Assembly: GCA_050045915.1 (NCBI GenBank)
Contig: JBNGCR010000005.1
Coordinates: 1-64,000 of the forward strand
Direction of reading: 5' to 3'
Length of the DNA stretch: 64,000 bases
From: Limnospira sp050045915
GTDB taxonomy: Bacteria > Cyanobacteriota > Cyanobacteriia > Cyanobacteriales > Microcoleaceae
The translations under genes and the position numbers were made by a program. The stretch's first letter is position 1; the number at the start of each line of letters is the position of its first letter. The notes under the pieces were generated by a model, which saw only the letters and a list, made by a program, of their open reading frames with translations, ran no database searches and had not been told where the DNA came from. This document shows positions 52,645 through 61,383 of the stretch, one piece after another.

Positions 52645-53814
52645 CTACAATTCCGCAGTCCTTCCCTTTTGCGGAAAAATACCAGCCGGTTTGACCTGCA
52701 AAAATGCGATAATTAAAACGAACACCAAAACCTTCGCCATGCTGGTCGTCGCGAAGAAATTCAACAGGTCGGTTAACGGCTGTAAAAATTCCACCGGAGA
52801 AATCAATAACGCCAACGTTCCCGAACCGATCAGATAGCTGACCGTTCCGATCGCCAACGCCGCGATCACCGCCCCGAACAGATTTCCGACGCCGCCAACC
52901 ACCACCACCATAAACGTATCGACGATATAATTTTGACCCGTATTCGGCCCCACAGAACCCAATAATGTAATCGCACATCCGGCGATTCCCGCCAGTCCGG
53001 AACCCAATGCAAATGTCAAAGCATCGACGCGATCGGTGGGGATGCCCAAACAGGCGCTCATGCTGCGATTTTGGGTGACAGAACGAATCCTCAGACCCCA
53101 GGTCGAACGGTTCAAAAACCAATAAATTCCCGCCAAACAAAGCAGCGTTAAAATAATAATAAAAACCCGAGAATAGGGAAGCTGAAAATTCCCCATAGCT
53201 AGACCCCCCCGCAACCAAGCCGGCGCCGTCACGTCCACATTTCTGGCACTGAACCAGGGTTTGGTCAACACGTCTCCAAACGCCCGACCCAACAGGATAC
53301 TCGCGGTTGTGGAAATTCCCGCAGATAGGACGAGTAAAAGGGCGATCGCCCAGTTGCGAATCCGTTCCCAGTCCCCCCGCCGTTTGACCACAAATAAACC
53401 GCCAAAAAAGAGTAGGCAAAATATGGCGATACCCAACACCAAACCCCAGTTGACACTCCGCACGAATTGGCGTAAAATTAAACTAACCCCCCAAGTTGCC
53501 AACAGGGTTTCTAACGGCCGGCCGTACAAATATCGGATCACTCCCCTTTCCAACAATAACCCCACCAAACCCGCGACGACAAACGCCACGGGGAGGGCGA
53601 CGAAGATATAGATACTGAATATGGGAGTATCTTCCAGGGGTTTGAATACATTTTGTACCACGAAGGTGGCGTAGGCCCCCAGCATCATCAATTCCCCGTG
53701 GGCGAGGTTAATCACCCCCATCAGTCCGAAGATGATCGCCAACCCCAACGCCGCGATCAATAACACCGAACCGATACTGATACCATTAAAAATGGCGATG
53801 GCAAGTTCTTGCAT
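52645..53814 (-). CDS. urtB: Urea ABC transporter permease UrtB
   Basis: 389 residues, LivH-like. About eight membrane helices and the conserved ALGLAIIFGLMGVINLAHGE, VDALTFALGSGLAGIAGCAI and DTFMVVVVGGVGNLFGAVIA segments, which face the ATPases. It lies about 115 bp after urtA and is part of the same operon. Confidence 0.95.
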   Translation of the reverse strand: MQELAIAIFNGISIGSVLLIAALGLAIIFGLMGVINLAHGELMMLGAYATFVVQNVFKPLEDTPIFSIYIFVALPVAFVVAGLVGLLLERGVIRYLYGRPLETLLATWGVSLILRQFVRSVNWGLVLGIAIFCLLFFGGLFVVKRRGDWERIRNWAIALLLVLSAGISTTASILLGRAFGDVLTKPWFSARNVDVTAPAWLRGGLAMGNFQLPYSRVFIIILTLLCLAGIYWFLNRSTWGLRIRSVTQNRSMSACLGIPTDRVDALTFALGSGLAGIAGCAITLLGSVGPNTGQNYIVDTFMVVVVGGVGNLFGAVIAALAIGTVSYLIGSGTLALLISPVEFLQPLTDLLNFFATTSMAKVLVFVLIIAFLQVKPAGIFPQKGRTAEL

Positions 53815-53929
53815 TTTTTAATCTTAAAAACAACCGCAAAGGGACAGAGCTGAATCCTCCGATTTCCGTGAAAAAATGGGAGAAGGGGAAATCACATTCC
53901 CCTTTCTTCCCGCCATCAATTATCGAGAT

Positions 53930-55267
53930 TTAAACCCCGTCCATTTGGAATTTTTCGCCCTTGGCGGGGTCAGTCCAGTCGCAGGCGTAACCCTTCGTAC
54001 TGGGGACGTATTGATTCCACGCGATCGGCTGTACCGGACCGTCGGACGCCCAGACAATATCGAACATCCCATCATCCCGAACCTGTCCGATTCGCACGGT
54101 TTTGGACAGGTGGTGGTTGGGGTTAATTGTCACCAACCCTTCCGGGGCCTGTAATTGCTGGCCGATCGCCGCCGCCCTCACCGCTTCGAGATCGTCCGCC
54201 GTCCCCGCCTGTTCCACCGCCTGTTTCCACAGGTAAACCATGATATAGGCGGCTTCCATCGGGTCATTCGTCACCCGATCCTGGCCGTATTTATTCTTAA
54301 ACGCCTCCACCCAAGTTTGATTCTCCGGAGTATCGACAGTTTGGAAATAATTCCAGGCGGCGTAGTGGTCTTTCAGAAACTCCGGCCCGATCTGCCGCAC
54401 TTCTTCCTCGGCGATACTCACCGACATCACCGGGTACAAATCCGGCGTCAGTCCCGCTCCCTGCAACTGTTTAAAAAAGGCGACGTTGCTATCTCCGTTG
54501 AGGCTGTTAAAAATCACGCCTCCATTCGGCAACGCCTGCTTAATTTTGGTGATGATCGCCGTAACTTCCGTATTTCCCAAGGGCAGATAATCTTCGCCGA
54601 CCGTCGTTCCACCTTTGGCGTTGAGTTGTTCTTTAATAATGGTATTAGCCGTGCGGGGAAAAACGTAGTCGGAGCCGACCAAAAAGAATTCCGTACCCTT
54701 ATTTTCTAACAGCCAATCCACCGCCGGCTCGATTTGTTGATTCAGTGCGGCTCCGGTGTAGAAAATATTCTTGGAACACTCCTGCCCTTCGTATTGGACG
54801 GGATACCACAACATATGGTTTTTGGTTTCAAAGACATCCTTGACCGCCTTGCGGCTGGCGGAAGTCCAGCATCCGAAAACCGTCACCACTCCATCTTGAT
54901 CGATGAGTTTTTCGGCTTTTTCCGCAAATGTCGGCCAGTCGGAAGCCCCATCTTCAACCACCGCTTCGATCCGTTTGCCCAACACGCCGCCGTTGGCATT
55001 GATCTCCTCGATCGCCATTTTTTCAGCTTCCACGACGGTGGTTTCGCTGATCGCCATCGTCCCACTCAAAGAATGCAAAATCCCGACTTTGATCGTGTCG
55101 CCGTTGGCCGTGCTGGCTGTGGTTGCGTCGGGGGTTTCGGCTGTCGTTCCGTCCGTCGTTTCGCCCGTGGTTTCGGCGGCATTTCCGCAGGCTTTCAAAA
55201 ACAGACTGCCACCCAACGCGGCAGATCCGTACAATAAAAACTTCCGTCTTCCTAATCCTTGGCTCAT
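53930..55267 (-). CDS. urtA: Urea ABC transporter substrate-binding lipoprotein UrtA
   Basis: 445 residues. A twin-arginine-like lipoprotein signal (LGRRKFLLYGSAALGGSLFL, lipobox LKAC) and a Thr/Ala-rich linker precede a periplasmic type 1 binding domain: IKVGILHSLSGTMAISETTV, VVTVFGCWTSASRKAVKDVF, NHMLWYPVQYEGQECSKNIF and YHLSKTVRIGQVRDDGMFDI-like end (NPNHHLSKTVRIGQV). These are marks of the urea/short amide group. It heads the operon 300 bp downstream of a good NtcA promoter. Confidence 0.97.
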   Translation of the reverse strand: MSQGLGRRKFLLYGSAALGGSLFLKACGNAAETTGETTDGTTAETPDATTASTANGDTIKVGILHSLSGTMAISETTVVEAEKMAIEEINANGGVLGKRIEAVVEDGASDWPTFAEKAEKLIDQDGVVTVFGCWTSASRKAVKDVFETKNHMLWYPVQYEGQECSKNIFYTGAALNQQIEPAVDWLLENKGTEFFLVGSDYVFPRTANTIIKEQLNAKGGTTVGEDYLPLGNTEVTAIITKIKQALPNGGVIFNSLNGDSNVAFFKQLQGAGLTPDLYPVMSVSIAEEEVRQIGPEFLKDHYAAWNYFQTVDTPENQTWVEAFKNKYGQDRVTNDPMEAAYIMVYLWKQAVEQAGTADDLEAVRAAAIGQQLQAPEGLVTINPNHHLSKTVRIGQVRDDGMFDIVWASDGPVQPIAWNQYVPSTKGYACDWTDPAKGEKFQMDGV

Positions 55268-55851
55268 AATAAATAATGGGTACTCCAGAAGATGTGTTGA
55301 AAATTTTATCCGTTAATTTTACATTTTTAGCGGTATGACTTCAATCCTCACTCTCGATCAACAATGATGCTACGCAGATCCGATTGATTCGAGTCCGAAA
55401 CTGCGATTTTACACGGGTGGAACTCGGCGCACAATCTGAGGATTTTGGATTCGATCCGGTTCGCCAAATCGATCTAAGTAAGTCTACCCAATCTCATCCT
55501 CATTTTACTGTTCAGTAATACCACCAATCTGCAACTGATTGACGGTGAAATTTTAGGCTGGTGTCGTATCCTAGAACAACTCAATATAAAAAAAAGTAAT
55601 CAAAGATACTGTTTTTGAGGGCATCGTTGCGATCGCACCTCCCCAAGCCGATCCGGGCTTCAAGATGAGGGGAGTACCCAACCCGCACTCACCCTGAGAA
55701 AAAACACCTTATTTCCGACTCTAAAATAAGCTCGGCGATCGATACAGATGATCGCCCCCCAAAAATTTCGCCCGCCCCGATCGCGCGATCGCCTGTCGGA
55801 CGTCCCGCCGAAAACTTATACTGGGAATGTCGAATTTGGATATTAGTAACG
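55268..55851. other. Divergent urtA/DUF2103 region of about 580 bp
   Basis: It contains the NtcA promoter. The urtA leader (55268-55560) has no reading frame of note; the 55610-55851 part should hold the DUF2103 promoter, with no clear box seen. Confidence 0.6.
55568..55609 (-). promoter_or_regulatory. NtcA-activated promoter of the urt operon
   Basis: GTA-N8-TAC at 55596-55609 matches the NtcA consensus exactly, and the minus strand carries TAGGAT (TAN3T) at 55573-55568, 22 nt downstream of the box. This is the standard class II NtcA layout. It points at urtA, giving a leader of about 290 nt with no further gene. NtcA control of urt genes under nitrogen limitation is known in cyanobacteria. 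Confidence 0.85.
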
Positions 55852-56145
55852 ATGAAAAATAACTCCCGGGGCCGCTTGGTTTGGAATCACTCCACCCACC
55901 TGCAGGGCTTGATCCCCGTACTCGATCGCCTCACCCACCACGACGGAATTCAAACCATTACCCCCGGCGTGATCACGAAGGTCAAGGGACACTGCCCCCA
56001 CATGAAATTGAGAGTTTCCGTCCCCATCCGGGGCGGCTTTAAAGTGCTCGCCAGAGCCGGAAAGACGGTTCAGGAAGTGTTTTTTATCACCAGTCTTTCG
56101 CAGCCGGAACTCGAAGGCGCGATCGCAAATGCTTTAAGAAAATAA
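55852..56145 (+). CDS. DUF2103 family protein
   Basis: 97 residues, matching the DUF2103 family: RLVWNHSTHLQGLIPVLDRL, GVITKVKGHCPHMKLRVSVP and GGFKVLARAGKTVQEVFFIT. A conserved Cys/His pair (GHCPH) and His residues near the N-terminus suggest metal binding. The role is unknown. It is transcribed alone, divergent from urtA. Confidence 0.85.
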   Translation: MKNNSRGRLVWNHSTHLQGLIPVLDRLTHHDGIQTITPGVITKVKGHCPHMKLRVSVPIRGGFKVLARAGKTVQEVFFITSLSQPELEGAIANALRK

Positions 56146-56148
56146 TTT

Positions 56149-56209
56149 TATAGCTGTGATTGATCGCGCTGTGGGCGGGAGTCGGGAGTCGAGAGTCGGG
56201 AGTCGGGAG
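56149..56209 (+). repeat. Partial TATAGC element with GGGAGTC heptamers
   Basis: It begins TATAGCTGTGATTGATCGCG, followed by a run of GGGAGTC/GAGAGTC heptamers. The right end is not found before 56350, so it is a left-half copy. No gene is supported between 56146 and 56353. Confidence 0.5.
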
Positions 56210-56353
56210 AACTCAAAACCCCTTTGAATCAAAATTGTGGCGTTTTCAAATCCCCCTCGATTTGTCAATACGCTTTGGCTCATCGCGATATCAGCTTTCG
56301 GCAATCATAGCATCCGATTTGAGAACCCCGATCGCCCCCAGTGGTCGGGGTTT

Positions 56354-57097
56354 TCAACCCAACGGTTTTTGAGCCGCAACCCCCACCGGACGGGGGAAGC
56401 AGTCCGGGGTGGGTTTGACCTTCCGCAAGTAGACGCAGTGGCGGACGCCCCCGCTCAAGGGCGTTTCAAACCCTTCCACCGACTCCAGCACGCCCCCCAA
56501 TTGGCCGATCGCACGTTGGATCTCCTTTTGTTCCACCTCCGTCCACTGTCCCCGATAGAGAACCGCCGTCCCGCCCATTTTCAATAAGGGCAAACTATAT
56601 TCGGCACAAACCGACGCCGCCGCCACGGCTCGCAGCGTCACCAAATCGTAAGTTTCGCGATGTTCCGACATCTGGGCGATCGCTTCGGCCCTCCCCACGA
56701 CGGGAAACGCCCTCTCGATCCCCAACTCCGCCACGATTGTCTGCAAAAATGCCACCTTTTTACCCGTACTGTCGAGCAACGTCACTTCGGACTCCGGAAT
56801 CGCGATCGCGATCGGCAGACCCGGAAACCCCGCCCCCGTACCAATATCGATGATTTTCAAATGGGAATATCCCCCCGACAGCCAGGGGACGACCCCCCGC
56901 AGCGAATCCCACAGGTGCTTCTCCCAAAACTCCTCCGGCTCGGTGATGCGGGTCAAATTCAACCGCCGATTCCCCGCCAAAATCCGTTCGTATAAACTTT
57001 GAAACATCTCCCGCTGGCGATCGCTCGGCATCCACCCCAACGTCTCGACCCACCGCGCTTCCATCCCCGGCAAAAGTAAACCTCCAGTCTTATCCAT
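56354..57097 (-). CDS. rsmG: 16S rRNA (guanine(527)-N(7))-methyltransferase RsmG
   Basis: 247 residues. LYERILAGNRRLNLTRITEP, KHLWDSLRGV, LKIIDIGTGAGFPGLPIAIA (motif I) and VTLLDSTGKKVAFLQTIVAE match RsmG, which methylates G527 of 16S rRNA using SAM. Downstream, TYDLVTLRAVAAASVCAEYS is the usual target-site motif. The C-terminal tail (KPTPDCFPRPVGVAAQKPLG) follows the cyanobacterial form. It follows the ABC ATPase gene by 35 bp, probably in one transcript. Confidence 0.95.
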   Translation of the reverse strand: MDKTGGLLLPGMEARWVETLGWMPSDRQREMFQSLYERILAGNRRLNLTRITEPEEFWEKHLWDSLRGVVPWLSGGYSHLKIIDIGTGAGFPGLPIAIAIPESEVTLLDSTGKKVAFLQTIVAELGIERAFPVVGRAEAIAQMSEHRETYDLVTLRAVAAASVCAEYSLPLLKMGGTAVLYRGQWTEVEQKEIQRAIGQLGGVLESVEGFETPLSGGVRHCVYLRKVKPTPDCFPRPVGVAAQKPLG

Positions 57098-57132
57098 CTA
57101 ACAATCAAACCCCAATTATTAATTGTTAATTG

Positions 57133-57786
57133 TTAATTATTAATTGTTAATTGTTCCGCTTCGGTGGGTCGCAACTGTCCGCGATCGAGACTCCAGCAGC
57201 GATCGGCGATTCTCACCATATCCTCCGCGTCGTGGGTCACCACCAACAGCGTCCAGTGAGATTTCAACTTTTCCAACAAACCCACCAACTGCTGCCGCAT
57301 CGACCAATCCAACCCCGCCGTCGGTTCGTCCAACATCAACAAATGGGGTTGGCGGATCAGTTGCACCGCCAAAGCCAACCGCCGCTGCTGTCCGCCGCTG
57401 AGGGAGTGGGGTGGCGTTTGCAGGGAAATGCCACTCAAACCCACCTCCGCCAGAGCCCGTTCCATCTGCTCCTGTCCGATTTCCGGGTGTCCGAGCCGCA
57501 ACTCCTCCAAAATCGAGCCGCCGCAAAAATGGCGTTCCGGGAACTGGAACACCAACCCCGCCAGTTGCGGCAAATGTTCCGACGTCAACTCCTGTTCTCG
57601 CCAGCGGATGTCCCCTTTAGTTTGTTGCGCCAGACCCGCCAAAATTTCCAGTAGCGTACTCTTGCCGGAACCGCTGCGACCGACGATCAAACCCATCTGC
57701 TGGGGGGCGAGTTCCAAATTCACGTTATCGAGGATCGGAGCTGTGCAAGCCGCCGGATGATAGAGCAAATTTCTGATATAAAGCAT
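57133..57786 (-). CDS. ABC transporter ATP-binding protein, CbiO/EcfA-like
   Basis: About 217 residues from ATG 57786. Walker A LIVGRSGSGKSTLLEILAGL, Q loop VFQFPERHFCGGSI, signature LSGGQQRRLALAVQLIRQP, Walker B LLMLDEPTAGLDWS and H loop VVTHDAEDMVRIADRCW. The FPERHFC form after the Q loop suits the energy-coupling/CbiO type, but no membrane partner is near. The last residues (LTINN) and stop are encoded by TTAATTG heptamers that have run into the gene. Confidence 0.85.
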   Translation of the reverse strand: MLYIRNLLYHPAACTAPILDNVNLELAPQQMGLIVGRSGSGKSTLLEILAGLAQQTKGDIRWREQELTSEHLPQLAGLVFQFPERHFCGGSILEELRLGHPEIGQEQMERALAEVGLSGISLQTPPHSLSGGQQRRLALAVQLIRQPHLLMLDEPTAGLDWSMRQQLVGLLEKLKSHWTLLVVTHDAEDMVRIADRCWSLDRGQLRPTEAEQLTINN

Positions 57787-57943
57787 ATAAGATATCTTTG
57801 ATATTGGTATTGGCATTTAAACCGGGCGGAGCTTGGCAAAACCCGTCAAAGATTATAGCATCGGCAGAGGGTCATCTGCCGGGGGGAAACTGCCCGAACC
57901 GCCCGCCGATCGTCGCCCACCTTCGACTTCTGGAAAGACTGCC

Positions 57944-58945
57944 ATGATCGCCCTATCCCGCCATTTTAAATCGATGCGATGCCGCATTGTCGCCCTCCTG
58001 AGTGTCGCCCCGATCGCGATCGCCCTTTCGGGTGGGGTTACCACCGCCGCCGATCCCTTCCGAACCGAGAACCCTCGGGCGATCGGAGAAACGACGGAAG
58101 CCGCATTTCGAGCCATGTTCGAGCGGGGAAACTACCTCGAAGCCGAACGGTATCTCCAACAGGCGGAAGGCGCCGAACCGGGGGAACCGATGATTTACGC
58201 CCTGCAAGCGGCCCTCGCCTACCAGGATGAAAACTGGGAGATGCTCGAGCGTCACGCCGAGCGCACCCTGGAAACCGCGATCGCCCTCACCCCCACGGAC
58301 CCCCTGCGGGGCAATTTGTATCAGGCGGTGGGACACTTTTTGCAGGGAGCCCACATCGTCGAAACCGAGGGAACCCTGCGAGGTGCCCCCCGAGCCTTGG
58401 AAAAGTTGCAGACGGTATTGCAATTGATGAACGCCGCCGAGCAAGTCGATCCGGACGATCCGGAACTGAATCTGCTCAAGGGATATATGGATTTATTTTT
58501 GGGTTTGAATTTGCCCTTTGCCGATCCGATGGCAGCCGTTGATCGCCTGGAACGCTACGCGGGTCCGCCCTACCTCGCCCGCTGGGGAATGGCGATCGCC
58601 TACCGAGATTTAGACCAGTTTCAAAAGGCGTTAGATTTGGTCAACGCAGCCCTGGAAGAAATCCCCGACCACCCGGAATTGTTCTATTTGAAAGCCCAGA
58701 TTTTGGGGTCGTTGGCGAAGGAAAAAAATAACGATCCGCAACTGTTAAATGCGGCCAATACCAGCTTTCAGATCGCCCTGGCTAAACCCCAGCAGCTCCC
58801 CAAGCGCACCGTCGCCCAGATCTTTTACGAACAGTGCAAAATCCTCGTCCGCATCGACAGCCGCGATCGCCCCTGCGACCCCCTGCGCGATTCGATCAAA
58901 GCCACGGACGGACTCTGGGGACCGGCTCAACTGCCGCCCATGTGA
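57944..58945 (+). CDS. Sll0314/Alr1548-family TPR protein
   Basis: About 333 residues with a signal peptide (CRIVALLSVAPIAIALSGGV) and tetratricopeptide-like helices: NYLEAERYLQQAEGAEPGEP, YALQAALAYQDENWEMLERH, PELNLLKGYMDLFLGLNLPF and QFQKALDLVNAALEEIPDHP. These recall the cyanobacterial Sll0314/Alr1548 group of exported TPR proteins, whose role is unknown. The C-terminus has two cysteines (YEQCKI and RPCDPLRDSI). ATG at 57944 gives a proper signal; the frame start 57833 would put 37 residues before it. It is divergent from the ABC gene. Confidence 0.8.
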   Translation: MIALSRHFKSMRCRIVALLSVAPIAIALSGGVTTAADPFRTENPRAIGETTEAAFRAMFERGNYLEAERYLQQAEGAEPGEPMIYALQAALAYQDENWEMLERHAERTLETAIALTPTDPLRGNLYQAVGHFLQGAHIVETEGTLRGAPRALEKLQTVLQLMNAAEQVDPDDPELNLLKGYMDLFLGLNLPFADPMAAVDRLERYAGPPYLARWGMAIAYRDLDQFQKALDLVNAALEEIPDHPELFYLKAQILGSLAKEKNNDPQLLNAANTSFQIALAKPQQLPKRTVAQIFYEQCKILVRIDSRDRPCDPLRDSIKATDGLWGPAQLPPM

Positions 58946-59011
58946 GGTGTGGGGTGTGGGGTGTGGGGAATAGGGAATAGGGAATAGGGAATCGGGAATA
59001 GGGAATCGGGA

Positions 59012-59211
59012 ATAAGGCTTGCGCCCTTGGGAGTTAATTCCCAAGCGGTGCGGATATTCAACCGGATTTGATATTAAACCTGATATAGCAGTGCGCGCTC
59101 GTCTGTTTACAGTTTCCTCAGAGGGACAAACCTTTAAACCCTGATGTCGAGGGAATTTCCCCTCCCTACACCCTACACCCTACACCCTACACCCCCTCTA
59201 GCAGCGCTATA
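59012..59211 (-). repeat. Composite TATAGC element, copy C (reversed)
   Basis: 59012-59075 is the reverse complement of the AAATCCGGTTGAAT...CTTGGGAATnnACTCCCAAG...GGGCGCAAGCC section seen at 15001-15077, with about 20 bases missing. The TATAGC element follows at 59084-59211, with CTACACC heptamers in its centre and AGCAGCGCTATA at the end. Upstream, GTGTGGG and AATAGGG heptamers at 58946-59010 fill the rest of the gap. Confidence 0.65.
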
Positions 59212-59269
59212 ATTTGGAACAAAAATTTGTTATAATAGAATGTGAAATAGTGCCAAATTAAAATTGATT

Positions 59270-59722
59270 ATGGATGTCAAGTTTCGGGAATGCAATCCCT
59301 TCGATATTTGGATCTGGTTGCGGTTCGAGACGGTTCCCGCTCCGATGGAACGGCAGTATATTGAAGAGGTGTTCGACTCCTGGTTTTTGCTGGGGAAATT
59401 GGGGGGGTTCAACGCGGAGAACTTGCAGGTTCAGGAGGCGGGGGTCGATCTCAATTATATGACCTACGATAGCGATCGCGCCGGGGAAAGTTTGATGGCC
59501 CTCATGCACAACATGGGGGAGGTCGAATATCAGGGAGTTTGGGCGCGATGCTGGTTCGATATGGGGACGAGCGACGCCTTCGCCCTGGACGTTTTGATCA
59601 ATGCATTTGATCGCTTAAATCGGGAATATGTGGTGATCGAGGAACTGATTGTCGGGGGACAGAATGCAGATTGGGTCGGCGATCGCGATCGCCACGAACC
59701 GGATTTCGTCGATTACAATTAG
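59270..59722 (+). CDS. DUF3531 family protein
   Basis: 150 residues. VKFRECNPFDIWIWLRFETV, PMERQYIEEVFDSWFLLGKL, LNYMTYDSDRAGESLMALMH and VWARCWFDMGTSDAFALDVL match DUF3531, a soluble family of cyanobacteria and plastids with no assigned role. ATG 59270 is used; a TTG six bases before is possible. The Nudix gene follows after 28 bp. Confidence 0.85.
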   Translation: MDVKFRECNPFDIWIWLRFETVPAPMERQYIEEVFDSWFLLGKLGGFNAENLQVQEAGVDLNYMTYDSDRAGESLMALMHNMGEVEYQGVWARCWFDMGTSDAFALDVLINAFDRLNREYVVIEELIVGGQNADWVGDRDRHEPDFVDYN

Positions 59723-59750
59723 GGGCGATCACGCTGACATTTTCGAGGCT

Positions 59751-60179
59751 ATGGCTAAACACAAAATTCGGGTGCTGGCATTAGGATTGGTACGGGAGGG
59801 CGATCGCGTCTTTGTCTCCCAAGGATACGACTCCAAAAAACAGGAAACCTTCTACCGCGCCTTGGGGGGAGGGGTGGATTTTGGCGAAAATAGCCAGGAT
59901 GCCCTGCGGCGGGAGTTCAGGGAGGAACTTGGCGCCGAAATTGCCGATATCGAATATTTGGGTTGCCTCGAAAGTATTTTTGTCTATAATGACAAACAAG
60001 GCCATGAAATCATTCAACTATACCGCTGTCGGTTCATCGATCGCCAATTTTATGAAACCGAGTCAGTGAGCTTCAAGGAAGGCGATCGCGAAAAATTAGC
60101 CATTTGGGTGCCCATCTCTCGATTCCAGTCGGGCGAATTAAAACTCGTCCCCGACGACTTCCTTAACTACCTCGATTAA
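59751..60179 (+). CDS. Nudix hydrolase
   Basis: 142 residues. The Nudix box GGVDFGENSQDALRREFREE (followed by LGA) is complete, with the three acidic residues that bind metal. It hydrolyses a nucleoside-diphosphate-linked compound; a sugar, cofactor or nucleotide cannot be told from the sequence. The frame from 59649 reads through the DUF3531 end; ATG 59751 fits homologues. It may be in an operon with DUF3531 and the following gene. Confidence 0.9.
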   Translation: MAKHKIRVLALGLVREGDRVFVSQGYDSKKQETFYRALGGGVDFGENSQDALRREFREELGAEIADIEYLGCLESIFVYNDKQGHEIIQLYRCRFIDRQFYETESVSFKEGDREKLAIWVPISRFQSGELKLVPDDFLNYLD

Positions 60180-60197
60180 GTCGGCACACTTTTGGTT

Positions 60198-61163
60198 ATG
60201 AATTACTTCGTCGCTTCGCCGCCCCAATCTTGGGCGGCTGCCAACCTGGAGTTCGATACCTTCATGCTCCAATTCACCGCCTTAGAAGGGGTCGCCATCG
60301 AGGAAAACTACAGCGTCCGCGATCGGATCACGGCATTTCGCAAAATCTACTACAATTCCCAAACCGCCTCCCCCACCTACGGCGAAACCCCCCTTGGTGG
60401 CGGCTCGTGGAATCTTCTCATCCCCGGAGCCCATTCCACCCCCTTGCCCTCGGGTTGGTCTTCGGCCAAATGGCGGGGGGCCGTGCAGTTTCTCCGCAGC
60501 CACCAAGCGATCCCCATTCACGGAACCTGCGTCGATATCGGACACCTATTCGCCGGAGCCGACGCCGGCCAATATCCCGATGCCGTTAACCTCGCCGGCG
60601 GTTTGGTGCGGATGCGTTCCAATCAGGAAGCCGCCACCTTTGTCGGCGATCTCGGCAGCGTGGTGGTGGAATACATTTACGGAAATCCCGCCCCCTTCGC
60701 AGACATTGCCAAGATGCGATCGCCCCTGTTAGAAACCTACTACGACGGCGACAAAGGGCGTATCGGTGCAGCCGACATGGCGGGAAATGCCGACTCCTAC
60801 GCCATCCACTTCGACCGGGCCAAAACCCTCACCCAAACCTTACTGGAATATTACACCGCACCGTCCGACGGCGCCGGGCGCCGCTACCGAACCTTCGCCC
60901 AAAAAATCGGCCTGGGAACCCTCGACAGCGGCCGTTTTTCCGGAGACACCCCGGACTGGCGGCGGGAGTTGCAGGAACAGGTTTTCAACGCCGCCCTCGC
61001 CTACGCCGCCGCCACGGGACGGCGGGGCGATGTCGTCCTACTTCTGGCCAATCCCGCCCCCGACATCTTGGGACTGACCCCCCGACAGGCCTATTGGAAT
61101 GTGGCCCGCTGGGTGGTAGACCTGTTCGTGATCCGAATAGCCCAGTTTGCGAGTCAGGATTGA
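60198..61163 (+). CDS. Hypothetical protein, unrecognised
   Basis: About 321 residues from ATG 60198. No signal peptide or clear membrane segment. Noted motifs are NYFVASPPQSW, GTCVDIGHLFAGADAGQYP, VRMRSNQEAATFVGDLGSVV, MAGNADSYAIHFDRAK and GLTPRQAYWNVARWVVDLF. The segment with HGTCVDIGHLFAGADAG has conserved-looking His and Asp residues as in a metal or catalytic site, but I do not recognise the family. It begins 18 bp after the Nudix gene, so likely shares its transcript. Confidence 0.7.
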   Translation: MNYFVASPPQSWAAANLEFDTFMLQFTALEGVAIEENYSVRDRITAFRKIYYNSQTASPTYGETPLGGGSWNLLIPGAHSTPLPSGWSSAKWRGAVQFLRSHQAIPIHGTCVDIGHLFAGADAGQYPDAVNLAGGLVRMRSNQEAATFVGDLGSVVVEYIYGNPAPFADIAKMRSPLLETYYDGDKGRIGAADMAGNADSYAIHFDRAKTLTQTLLEYYTAPSDGAGRRYRTFAQKIGLGTLDSGRFSGDTPDWRRELQEQVFNAALAYAAATGRRGDVVLLLANPAPDILGLTPRQAYWNVARWVVDLFVIRIAQFASQD

Positions 61164-61383
61164 GAACCCCAAATTCGGATACACTGGAAGGGGCGAGATG
61201 CGATCGAACCGACCCCGCCCCCGGTTTCCGGGCACTCGCTGATTTCCCTCACCCGATTCCCCATTCCCCATTCCCTATTCCCCATTAGCTTCGCCCAGCG
61301 CTATAGCATCGAGACTTCCAATCCATCGATTATTAATTCTCAATTCTTAAAAAAACCCTTAGATGTGAAGAGGCGATCGACCC
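61164..61383. repeat. Gap with heptamers and a right-half TATAGC end
   Basis: ATTCCCC-type heptamers at 61250-61287 are followed by TTCGCCCAGCGCTATAGC at 61290-61307, which matches the right ends of the TATAGC elements. The left half is missing. No gene is here. Confidence 0.5.

Noticed and set aside
56160..56372. A 70-residue plus-strand frame with GSRESGVG
   Set aside because: It is the translation of GGGAGTC heptamers in a partial TATAGC element, not a gene.
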